Shown here piece by piece: positions 10,702-64,000 of a stretch of 64,000 nt of DNA. Both the position numbers and the translations under genes were made by a program. The notes beneath the pieces were generated by a model. That model did no database searches. It was not told the DNA's origin and saw only the letters and a program-made list of their open reading frames with translations. The stretch comes from Muricea muricata (lineage: Eukaryota > Cnidaria > Anthozoa > Malacalcyonacea > Plexauridae). Numbering within the stretch: the stretch's first letter is position 1; the number at the start of each line of letters is the position of its first letter. The DNA lies in contig OY979717.1 in NCBI GenBank assembly GCA_963855995.1, positions 49,024,244 to 49,088,243 on the forward strand, written 5' to 3'.

Positions 10702-12787
10702 TAGCACAATCACGTGTTAACGCTGTGTCAACGTTTTTTTGTGAACTCGTAGGAACGTGGGGACAACGTTGGGGCTAACGTTTGATTACGACGTTATGAC
10801 AACGTTCAAGCAACGCTTAGCCGACGTTCACACAACCTTAAACCAACTTTGACTGAAATGCGACGTATAAAGACATTGAGGCAATGAGGGAAATGTGGAA
10901 TGTTACCGCTCATTCTGTTTTGTATTCGACACAGCTCCTACGCGGCGGATAAAAGAGACCTTATAAAATTCACTGAAACAAAGTCGTCAATCTTAATATT
11001 TTTACAGAGCATTTTGTATGGGATATAAATTTGACAGTAAAACTATCTATGTTGGGTCTTATAAATAGTCTTTAAATGTCTCGTGATCAATATAGGATCT
11101 TGCTCCCGTATCATAAACTATATATAAGTACAGCTTGCTCTTCATATGTTCCTAAAAGACAAAAATTACGACCATATACCATTAGACATCCTTTTTATCA
11201 ATACTGTCTTAGCATCTGAGGACTTTATCACTCCATAAACACACTACAGTGCGACCCATGGTATTAGTTTTATAAGATATTTATGCCGTACGTATTCAAA
11301 ATGAGCATTTGCTATTCATTGAAACTTACGGACATCAAAACAAAGCTGTGAGAAGATCCTGGCGATGTTGATATTTGATGTTAGTCACATGACTAAAAAA
11401 ATATCGCCCTGTTCCATATTTGAGGTGGACCACGCTATAATTAGTTTTAAAAATATGATAACAGGATAGAACGTCGCCGTTTTTAACTTAGCTTAATTGG
11501 AAGTGGAAACGACATTCTTTAACCAAAAACAGCAGGTAATTAGAAAATAAACGAACTTGGTGTCATAGTTGAAGGATTTTTCAAAGATTACGTGGAACGG
11601 TGGAAAAGAGGGATTCTGGATTTCTAAAATGGATAAGAATGGGAGGTATTAGGCGTTTGAAGGAGAACTGTTCGTAAATTATCACGATCAACGTCTATCA
11701 ACATTTTGAGAAAGTTTGCTTTGCTGTATATCTTCAAAACTAGCAATGATGGATTCCTTGTAAACAATAATGATTCTAGAAATATAAAACTGGATTAAGC
11801 GAAAAGTGCATGAAAGTCGAGATAGACAAGACAGACAATTAAGTCGAGATCAACATGATAATAATGCCCTAATGCTGGGAAAAGGAACTTATGGCTATAT
11901 AAGCAAACTTTCTCATGATAATTTACGAACAGTTCTCCTTCAAACGACTAATACCTCCCATTTTTATCCATTTTAGACACCCGGAATCCCTTTTTTCCAC
12001 CGTACGTAATTTTGAAAAATCCTTCAACTATGACACCAAGTTCGTTTATTTTCTAACTAAAACATTGTCTTGTTGTTACCTGTACTGTTTTTGGTTAAAG
12101 AATGTCGTTTCCACTTCCAATTAAGTTAAAAACGATGTCCTATCGTGTTATCATATTTTTAAAACTAATAGCGTGGTCCACCTCAAATATGGAACAGCGC
12201 CATATTTTTTCAGTCATGTGACTAACATCAAATATTAACATCGCCAGGATCTTCTCACAACTTTGTTATGATGTTCATAATTTTTAATGAATAACACTGC
12301 TCGTTTTGAATATGTACGGCATACATATCTTATAAAACTAATACCATGGTTCGCACTATATATGGTAAGAGTTGCCTTATATGTCGTAATACAATTATCT
12401 CCAGCAAACGTTAGGTAAAAAAATCAACTGAGCGAACGTTAATCTCAACGTTGAACCAACGTTTATCCAACGTTACTATATAACGCAAAAATATCACATT
12501 TATCAAACGTCAATCTCCACGTTCAACCAATGTTGATACAACGTTAGCATACAACGTAAAAATATCACATTTATGAAACGTCAATCTCAACGTTTAACCA
12601 ACGTTGATACAACGTTACTATGCAACGTAAAAATGACACCTTGACGAACGTTAACACTTAACGTTCAACCAACGTTGATACAACGTCTGGGGCTTTTAAG
12701 TAAGAAAGAGAACGTTGTATTAACGTTAGGTCACGACTTAACGTAAATACGACGTTCAGCCAACGTTGGGATAACGTTGTGTGCTAG
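10702..12787. mobile_element. ~2.1-kb non-autonomous transposon with ACGTT-rich ends and palindromic core
   Basis: Both ends carry dense ACGTT/AACGT words: 10715-10870 on the left and 12400-12780 on the right. Terminal words are TAGCACA and TGTGCTA, within a wider GTGGTATA...TATACCAC symmetry. Between them, 11250-11700 and 11912-12360 are inverted copies of each other: CATGGTATTAGTTTTATAAG on the left pairs with CTTATAAAACTAATACCATG on the right, and the middles contain the same GAACTGTTC(G)TAAATTATCA block. No transposase frame is present. Exact ends and target duplication are uncertain. Confidence 0.7.
12440..12700. repeat. 71-bp tandem array in the transposon's right end
   Basis: The block AAAAAT(A/G)(T/A)CAC(A/C)TT starts at 12487, 12558 and 12629, a 71-bp period. 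Each unit carries several CAACGTT/AACGT motifs (for example CCAACGTTGATACAACGT). Such subterminal arrays are commonly transposase binding sites; here that is inference. Confidence 0.8.
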
Positions 12788-13532
12788 CTGGTATACCACA
12801 TGGTACTTAGTCGCGGATTCCCTCCGGAAAACTATCGCTAGCAAATATACTCCACAAGTTAGGACCCTTAAAATTATGTTACGTTTACCCAGTTACTTTA
12901 ATATCTTGCTGCAGCGTTTCTTAACTGCCATAAACATTGAACTTATGTATACTGTAGTGATATTTTTAGAAGATATGATATATGTATATTCTCATTATAA
13001 TTTCTAGTTGTGGAGCCATTTTGTTATTTGTAATATTTCTTACGCAATACTTCTAACCGTGAAGATTTGTCAGCAAACCTTGCACAGGAAGAGGAATGAT
13101 GATCATCACCGCAACATGCACACTTGATTTTAGGCGTGTTTGGGCTATTGTTAACAACAAAGGTTGATATAGAGATGAAGATTTGCACAAGAAACATGTA
13201 GGTATTTGTATTAATCATATCTAATTTAGTTTCGGGCTTGAAAATTGACCAAAAAAATTTGGGGCGTTGTTGTTTTTTTTTAAATCAGAGTAAAGGGAAC
13301 ATATATCTAGATGTAAAAGTCCTACAAGCAGAAACCCCCCGCCCAAAAAAATCATCGAAGCCAAGAGCTAAATACAGATCGATCGAGAGCTGTAACAAAG
13401 GAAGAAAAGCCAACAAACTCGCACACACTATGACATACGTACACTTGCCTACTATATGAACTTGCATGTTTTTATACAGACGCAGGATATGAACCTTTCT
13501 AAGCAACAGTGGAATAACTGGAATCACCCATA
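12788..13532. other. intergenic, no recognised gene
   Basis: Short open frames occur on both strands (for example 13024-13218, minus, with a CACCGDDHHSSSC-like composition) but none is a recognisable family. A fragment resembling a zinc-knuckle coding remnant is possible but too short to call. Confidence 0.3.
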
Positions 13533-13647
13533 CAAGGTGTCTCCAGAACCCTGGAAAATTACCATGTTAATTTTTGTTTTTAAAATAACAGAGAATTTGC
13601 AACGATTAGCAACCTAATTCGTGGTTCAGCTTTTTTGGACCACCCTG
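13533..13647. mobile_element. possible short mariner-type MITE
   Basis: Left CAAGGTGTCTCCAGAACC and right TTTTTTGGACCACCCTG resemble diverged mariner-type inverted ends (CAGGGTG...). The match is imperfect and only about 115 bp lies between them. Confidence 0.35.
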
Positions 13648-14167
13648 TTGGTCGTACATAGTTTTTATAAGTTTTTAGGGATCATAGCAAAGTGAAAACT
13701 TTCACTACATCTGTCTTCATTTTTTTCCAGCCGATCAGGATAGCAGTAGTAAAAGTGAAATCCGTGAACCACCTTATGGTTAAAACAAATAAAATCTGCC
13801 ATGCATTATCTGTTTTTAAACACTTTCCAAGCATTATATGTATTTTACCAAACAAGTTGAGACAAAAACTGATAATAGCCGAGATTTTCCTTCAATACTA
13901 AATATCGCACACCACAAATTACCAGGAATATTTGATATTTTATTGCTTTAAAAAATCTATTAGCACAGGTGAAAAGAGCAATATAAGCGTAACCAGGCCG
14001 ATGATTTGGTCCCGCTGTGCAAATATTTTCATGTTCATTGACTGCGAAAACAATCAATTTCTAAAGAAATGAATAATGATAATATAACTTGAATATAACT
14101 TGAAATTTGCATAGCGGGACTATAAATTGTCGGGCTGGCTACGCCACTGGAAAAGAGTATACTAAAT

Positions 14168-14432
14168 TTAGTAAAATTGTGAAGTTTGGTCCTAGATTAT
14201 TGTGAAATGCGTAAAGATTAATATAGTCCTGTGAAGTTTGCGAAGTTTTTATACTCTTGTATTACGCGCGGAAAACTAACACCTTATTTCGACGTAGTGG
14301 CATCACCTTATTTCGACGTAGTGGCATCACCTTTCGCGCGTAATACAAAAGTATTCAACGTTTGCAGACTCTACAGGGCTATATTTTCCGCATTTTACCA
14401 TATTTTGTAGCCAAACTTCACAATTTTACTAA
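14168..14432. mobile_element. fold-back MITE, copy 1 of a two-copy family
   Basis: Inverted arms TAGTAAAATTGTGAAGTTTGG and CCAAACTTCACAATTTTACTA enclose a second inversion, GTATTACGCGCG / CGCGCGTAATAC. Two direct copies of ACCTTATTTCGACGTAGTGG sit at the centre. A diverged relative lies at 45281-45532. Confidence 0.8.
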
Positions 14433-14766
14433 TCTTATTTATACGTGCTAACAGGGAACCGACAATATCCTAAGCCAGGCACGGCAAACCAATGTTGCTG
14501 TGGATTTGTAAATATTGTTTGTAGAAAGCGTTGTACATTTATTGTAACTACATTTATTGACGAAGATCAGTTATACCAATATAATTCTTTTTTAACTCTG
14601 TATTTACTGTTTTGATGGCTTTGTTAAAATTAAAAGTCATATGTTGTGCTGATGGTATTTCATTATGTTTCTCATATTTTAAATCACGATCCCAGGGTGA
14701 GGTATTTAGATGAAGTATTCCTGAAATTGAAACTTGTCCTTTTTGTATGCGGGCTTCAGGTGAATC

Positions 14767-17270
14767 CGGGTAGCACTAAACTCAGGAACGTTGAACCCGA
14801 AATCCAAAATACTGGAACAGAGAACCCGAAACACTGGAACAGAAAACCCGGAACGTAAAACGCGGATGGGAATTGAAAAGTTAACCGTTTGCAGCTAGCA
14901 GTCTGTCGTAAACCTCAAGATTAATCTCTTGTCTGTCGGATTTACGATACCATTACGGCCAAATAAAGCACACTAAATATCGTCGCCAATTATAACATGA
15001 ACATATTTTATGAGGAAATGAAGTCCATTCTACATTTTTTGGGCATAACAATGTTTGTAAATTGGACCGCCTCTTTTCAAATAAATGATAAACAAAGAGC
15101 CTAATTTAATTAAAACTCCCATGCAGACGTGTGTTTCGTATTACAAAAATATTTAACTTGTTTACTCAGAAAAATGCGCAGATGGGCTTGACGGGTATGA
15201 CTAATGGGAGAGTTATGAAATGGAGGGTTATCTCGGAGAGTTATGATTTTGGAGGGTAATGTCCGAACCACGCCAACTATTCAAAACGATCACGCCCAAT
15301 TTTTTAACTTTCTCGATGTTTGGTTGAGATAACATGAGAGAGTTGTGTTTCTACGTAACTCCCTCTTGTCAACATTATGAAGATATTAGAGGGTTATAAT
15401 TTTTTATAACTCTAACAAGAGTTATGATTTAGTTGTTTAGATATTGTTTGTTTTGGGGACCTGTTTGTTTAATAATTTTGTTGAAAGTCAAAACAATAAT
15501 AAAAAGTACCGAATATCAGTTTATTTACCCGTACGACTCCTAGCTAAAGTTTTCTGCTATCAACTGTTACTGTAAATGTTAGTATTATAGGTAATTATGC
15601 GGCCACCGAGCCAGGTCCGATTTCGGCAAAATTTTCAAACATAACTAGTACTATATTAATCCCTAATTGTACAAGCAAGATCGCATGATTACTTGTTTAG
15701 TATTAGCATGACAAAATCTCACGTACCAGCCTCACCATTAGTATTAAAGCGCTTTATCGAGTTGTTGCAGACGATAATTCTCAATGAAGACAGTTATTAC
15801 GTTCCAGTCCTGTCAGATTTTTAGCGAAAATTTTGTCCTTTGTTCGTATTTTCTACAGGAATTCCGCTTTCTCAACATTTTTGTTTGTGTTTCAACTCGG
15901 CTATTCGACTTTCCCGCCATTTCCTTGTTTTGGAAAAATGATTAATTGTACTGCAGTACAGCAATAATTGTACTCCTCTCAACCAATCAGTAATTTTGTC
16001 ATGCTAATAAAAACTTTGTCCATTTCCTCAATCGTGAGCACCGAAAGTTATAAAAAATGATAACTCTCTAACATCATATGTTGACAAGAGCGAGTTACTT
16101 AAAAACATAACTCTCTCATGATAATTCAGGTAAACATCAGAGTTAAGAGTCTGGGTGTGGCTTTTTTAAAAATGTGGGCGTGATTCGGACATAACTCTCC
16201 AAAATCATAACTCTCCGAGATAACTCTTCACTTCATAACTCTTCGTTTAGCCGGTCCCGACTTGACCGCCTCGTTAAACGTTCAAGTTCAGCAATACAGT
16301 ATTAAAAATATCTCAAATTCCGAACCTGCGACTTTCGGCAAACGCACTTTCAATTGTAACTCTTTATGTTGTGAATCTGCACGAATAAAAACCTCTGTAA
16401 TGGCTTTTCCGATTTTTTCTCAGTGTTCCGGCGGGTTTCTGTTCCGGAGGTAAGTTTTCGAAAGTTGTCGAAAGCTTGACAATGTAATGGTGTGATGTAA
16501 TATAAAATTAAACCTTAACATTTCTGATGGCGATGTGTTGTCACTGAATGATGTTCTTGTTAAAAGTTCAATCGCTCTGGTCGTATTTGATGAAGTTACG
16601 TACATTAAAATGTGCATCATGGCACTGCAACTTTGCAAATCATTCACAATCATAAAAATATCTGTTTTACTTCGAGAGATATTCTCACCTAAATCAACGA
16701 GCTGTCCGCCATCTTGGATTAATTTTTTACCTCATTAACAATGTTTTGGTGACGTCACAACAGGGATAACCCACACGAAGCTACTCCCAAATACCTACCA
16801 ACTATCAAATGTTGTTTGAAATCTTCTCAGTCCGTGCTGGAATCCGAAACACTTGCTGTAGATGCGGTAATGAGAACATATTAACCATTCCGTCGTAAGA
16901 AAAAAACGCGTGATCCCAGTTGTGACGTATCGTACATATTCACAAATATCCAAGATGGCGGACAACTTAAGATTTCAAATGAAAATATTTCACGAAATAA
17001 GGCTGATATAAAAATTCTGTAATAGACTTCTATATATTGTTTTGGAGTTTCTTTCAAATGAGACGATCAAAAATTTTGTTGTTGTTTCCCTTTAAAAAAG
17101 AAGAAAAATGCGTCTCAGGATTTCTGTTCCATGTTCCGGTTTTCTGTTCCGCTGTTCCACGTTCCGGATTTTCTGTTCCAGTGCTACGGGTTTGCTGTTC
17201 CAGTGTTACGGGTTTTCGTTTTCTGTTCCAGCATTTCGGCGTTCCACGTTCCGAGTTTTAGTGCTACCCG
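14767..17270. mobile_element. ~2.5-kb transposon with CGGGTAGCACTAAA ends, carrying a nested element
   Basis: Left CCGGGTAGCACTAAACTC (14766-) is inverted at the right as GAGTTTTAGTGCTACCCG (-17270). Inward, both sides carry alternating GGAACAG and AACCCG words: 14785-14860 on the left, and 17120-17260 on the right as CTGTTCC/CGGGTTT. A further inverted pair, CTGTCCGCCATCTTGGATT (~16700) and ATCCAAGATGGCGGACA (~16951), lies inside. No intact transposase frame is present. The right end lies only ~200 bp before the start codon of the ZNFX1-like gene, so it may form part of its promoter or 5' leader. Confidence 0.75.
15186..16258. mobile_element. ~1.07-kb nested element with AGAGTTATGA subrepeats
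   Basis: The left end reads GGAGAGTTATGAA, ATCTCGGAGAGTTATGATTT and AATGTCCGAACCACGCC. The right end carries the inverted GGCGTGATTCGGACATAAC, AAATCATAACTCTCCGAGAT and TTCATAACTCTTC. Interior copies of GAGAGAGTT / AACTCTCTC are also inverted about the centre. No coding capacity seen. It is inserted in the 14767-17270 element. Confidence 0.75.
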
Positions 17271-17466
17271 CTGATTCCAAGAATTATGCTACGAATACCT
17301 GGAAACGAAAGCGTTGCTGTTCTTTGTTAAGTTTCGTTATCGTTTATTTCTGTTTGTTATCGTATATTCGTCAGGGTTTATGCCTAACTTGATACATGAC
17401 AAAGCATCTTAACTTGGCTCGGAAGATTGAAAATTATGACCTTTTAACTGAACAGTAAAGTTTATA

Positions 17467-61500
<44,034 letters not shown>

Positions 61501-61954
61501 GTATGTGCGTTCAGTTAATTTATAAAATCACTTCGTGTGCGCCCTGCTTTAGATATTTTGTGTGCAGATGGAACTAAGAAAATTTTTAAAAAGATTAGCA
61601 ACAATTTTTCAAATAATTTTAGCAATAATTTTTCTAATAATTTTAGCAATAATTGTTTTAACTGGTATGTTTGAACATTAAGAGTTAGTTCAGAATTAGT
61701 TGCTTCAAAGAAAGTAGTTTATTACTTTATGCATTGTTACCAACTTTGCGTCTCGACTGACGTTCACTACTGTATGCTGGACATTTAGTCTGCCGCACGC
61801 GAGAGGTATTTGCTGGGCTAACGGCCACACGTAACCATCGGCTCAGCAAGGCATCGTCCCGCACAGTCTCGACGAAAAGTTTCAAAAAAAAAATCGCGCG
61901 AGCGCATACTCTTTTTTGCGACGTCAAACAACGCGACGGCTAAATAATGCGACG

Positions 61955-62095
61955 GCCAAACAACGGAATGTATGCCACCTTTTTTCGGGAGTTAAACGCC
62001 GTGGACCTAGAAACATTCCGACCGTATCATAGACTCGACATTGACTCCCTCAAGAAAATATTAAACATGGTTGACGACATTGGTCGAAAACCAAT
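61955..62095 (+). pseudogene. Harbinger/PIF-type transposase N-terminal fragment
   Basis: One open stretch encodes GMYATFFRELNAVDLETF then RPYHRLDIDSLKKILNMV, ending at a stop near 62092. This matches the start of many Harbinger nucleases (a FRELxxED..F..Y.RMD...F..LL pattern). Only ~45 residues remain and the catalytic DDE part is absent. Identification is from memory of the family pattern. Confidence 0.6.
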
Positions 62096-62879
62096 GCGAA
62101 GCGCAAGTATTTGAAGACCGAGACTCGGAAGATGAGGAAGATGAGGAAATTGACAATGTTAGTATTGGTAAGTGCAGAACCCATTGTTTCTAACCCCAAC
62201 AAAGGATGGAATTTGCCGACCATATAACAAATCAACGTAATGCAAAACTAATGAAGAAATTATTGCCAAAGAAGATATCGCCCTCAAAAAGGATTTTTGG
62301 CGAAATGTAAAACTGTGACATGGATCAATGTGATCAATTGCGAGTTTAATTGAAATGAAACCATACTAACATAAATAGCATGAACCAGCATGGAAACACA
62401 TACCATTTCTCAAATGCTGATTTTTTTTCGTCGATTTTTTTTTATTTCTGTTATATATGTGATAGTGTATAAATATTTATAATCAGCTGCTTTGAAATGC
62501 TTAGTATTTTATGATGGTAGCGTTCATGTGATATCATGCATGCAGTTCTGTCAGAAGTAAATGATTTATATATTTATGTATTGTTTTTGTTGATAATTAC
62601 AAATTCTAAATTTTTTATCCTCGGTAACGTATAGTATTTTTACAATTAAAAGTTAATGTTAACTGTTAGAATTTTGCATTGGGAAATTTAGTATTTTCTG
62701 TAGAAATTTTTTTTACATTTTGATTTCATCTGCTCTGTTTAAACACAACACAACACAATAGATTTGGGACTTGGCTGACAATATGAATATAAATATAGGT
62801 ATTACACAGATAGGCATTTCACCTAAAATATCCTTTTTAATAAAAAAATTCTAAAATCGCACCTCTAGATGTTTTTGCC

Positions 62880-63290
62880 ATGTCTCGACATCTTGTATAC
62901 ACTGTTCGGTAGTTTGATAAATTTAGGTACAAGGTAAGATAAAATTACATGCTGCTCGCCGAATTATCGTCGGTGCAGTGCTTCTTCCTAACCCAAACGC
63001 ATTTGCAACTTTCCTTGGCCTCCCTTCGTCAGACAAATAATAGAATGTAACAGCTACCTGAGTTTCGAAACTCACTGGTTTTCTTAGGTGTGTTTCTTAC
63101 TTTTGAAGAAGGGTCGCAGCTCGTTGCAGAGGTAGTCAAATGTTTCCCTTTAAACCCGAAAGATTTCAAGTCATTCATCTTGTAATGTTCTTTCACCAAA
63201 TGTTATTTCGTCCAGGACGAACCCAGTGGCGTATTTCCTTACCAATAATCTTCTTCTTGCATGGCGAGTCGACTTAGACTATCCAGTATC
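62880..63290 (-). pseudogene. degraded Harbinger/PIF-type transposase N-terminus and HTH
   Basis: Read on the minus strand in pieces: RHWVRPGRNNIW, then ETFDYLCNELRPFFKSKK, then LRKPVSFETQVAVTFYYL and SDEGRPRKVANAFGLGRST with PTIIRRA, and a trace KFIKLPNSVY. These are, in order, the RPGR-W block, FRMS-type block and helix-turn-helix of Harbinger nucleases. At least two frameshifts and several stops are present, and the DDE nuclease portion is missing. Confidence 0.85.
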
Positions 63291-64000
63291 AAAACTAACT
63301 GTTTTTTCTGAGGGTTTTTTATAAGCCAATCTCTGCTGTTGATGAGTTGTAGCACGTGCTGGAATTGTAGCGCAAGCCGTCAGCATAATTTTTCTAAACA
63401 ATATCAATAAGCGTAAATAAGTTTACGTTATACGTTACGTTTACGCCATTTTAAAATTACGCGGAAAATCAAAGGCCGTCAAGTAAATTTTAAAGGCGAG
63501 TAGTCCAATTCGACTCGTCATGTCGGACCTGGGTGCTAAACTGGAATGAGAATATAACGGAACCGATGCTCACATTGTGCCGGCATGGTTCGAAAATGAT
63601 TCCGTTTTCGTTTTACTCCGTTTGCGAAATCGTGGTCAAAGCGTAACAACAGAAGAGGCGTTTCCGATCAATTTTGCTCTCGCAGCGTATGAACGCAACG
63701 GCGAAACCTACTACTGTGAACGTAGTCTAAAATTTAAACATATGTTCGGACACTCCTCCCGCTTCCAAACCGAGCATGTACGTAGAATAAAAAATGAATG
63801 GAAGTGCCACTCGCGTATACAACGCGTGACCAATTTTCAGCCAGCAAAAGCCAGTCAGTGTAATAGGGATTTGTATTACGAAATGTACTTTTTGTTCACA
63901 AAATCAACTATTTTTCGGAAACAAAGAATTGGAATACCAAAATACTACAACTATTTGCGGAGTCAAAGTAAGCCTAAATTATTATTGTGGCAAACATGGA

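Larger units (their letters stand above)
61501..64000. other. 3' edge of window: intron or unresolved
   Basis: No further helicase exon identified despite a search for EEAAE-like and GDHxQL-like coding. Two Harbinger fragments (listed) and an AT-rich stretch occupy much of it. 63300-64000 shows no recognised feature. Confidence 0.5.

Noticed and set aside
12440..12700. CRISPR-like array of 71-bp units
   Set aside because: Units are contiguous tandem copies without unique spacers, in a eukaryotic transposon end.
62090..62171. Acidic open stretch (DRDSEDEEDEEIDNVSIG) followed by GTAAGT-like donor as an extra ZNFX1 exon
   Set aside because: It directly follows the Harbinger fragment, has no clear acceptor in phase 1, and motif II rather than an acidic linker is expected next. 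Kept only as a low possibility.

Overview
This window is eukaryotic nuclear DNA from an AT-rich invertebrate animal genome. It has GT-AG introns, long introns packed with transposon remnants, Penelope-like retroelements (PLEs), many terminal-inverted-repeat MITEs and poly-AT microsatellites. The gene content (a HEPN/STAND/TPR receptor and a ZNFX1-type helicase) and the repeats, including a motif containing CAGGGCCTTTTC, suggest a cnidarian or similar early-branching metazoan. The species cannot be named from sequence alone. There are no bacterial operons, CRISPR arrays, rRNA or tRNA genes that I could recognise.

Layout. (1) 1-8,700: an intact single-exon gene (1286-4171, +) encodes a DZIP3-like HEPN domain, a transmembrane segment, an NB-ARC/STAND NTPase and TPR repeats. 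A decayed tandem paralogue (6498-8690, +) follows it; it has stops and frameshifts, an inserted element and no TPRs. (2) 8,700-17,460: an intergenic stretch made largely of transposons: a 779-bp fold-back MITE, a ~2.1-kb palindromic element with ACGTT-rich ends, and a ~2.5-kb element with CGGGTAGCAC ends that carries another element inside it. (3) 17,467 to beyond 61,500: one large + strand gene for a ZNFX1-like SF1 RNA helicase. I reconstructed 22 exons with consistent splice phases, giving about 1,272 residues. The helicase core begins (motif I GPPGTGKS in exon 52241-52333) but the DEAD-like motif II and the zinc fingers lie past the right edge or were not found. (4) 61,501-64,000: intron or unresolved, with two Harbinger transposase fragments in opposite orientations.

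The main unusual feature is that four consecutive ZNFX1-like exons (141, 222, 287 and 73 nt) recur downstream in the same order as exons of 141, 222, 287 and 181 nt. All reading frames are open and all splice phases match. The first block is 723 nt, so it can be included or skipped without changing frame. The second block's introns are swollen by PLEs and MITEs. One minus-strand PLE there is interrupted by a 3,273-bp CACTG...CAGTG element, and a related PLE 3 kb away preserves the empty site, fixing the insertion and its 2-bp target duplication. A second striking structure is a near-identical inverted pair of PLE 3' ends between two (AT)n tracts inside a later intron.

Both protein-coding loci belong to families linked to RNA-based innate immunity: HEPN domains are often RNases coupled to STAND switches, and ZNFX1 is an RNA helicase in antiviral and small-RNA pathways. 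Whether their proximity matters is inference only.
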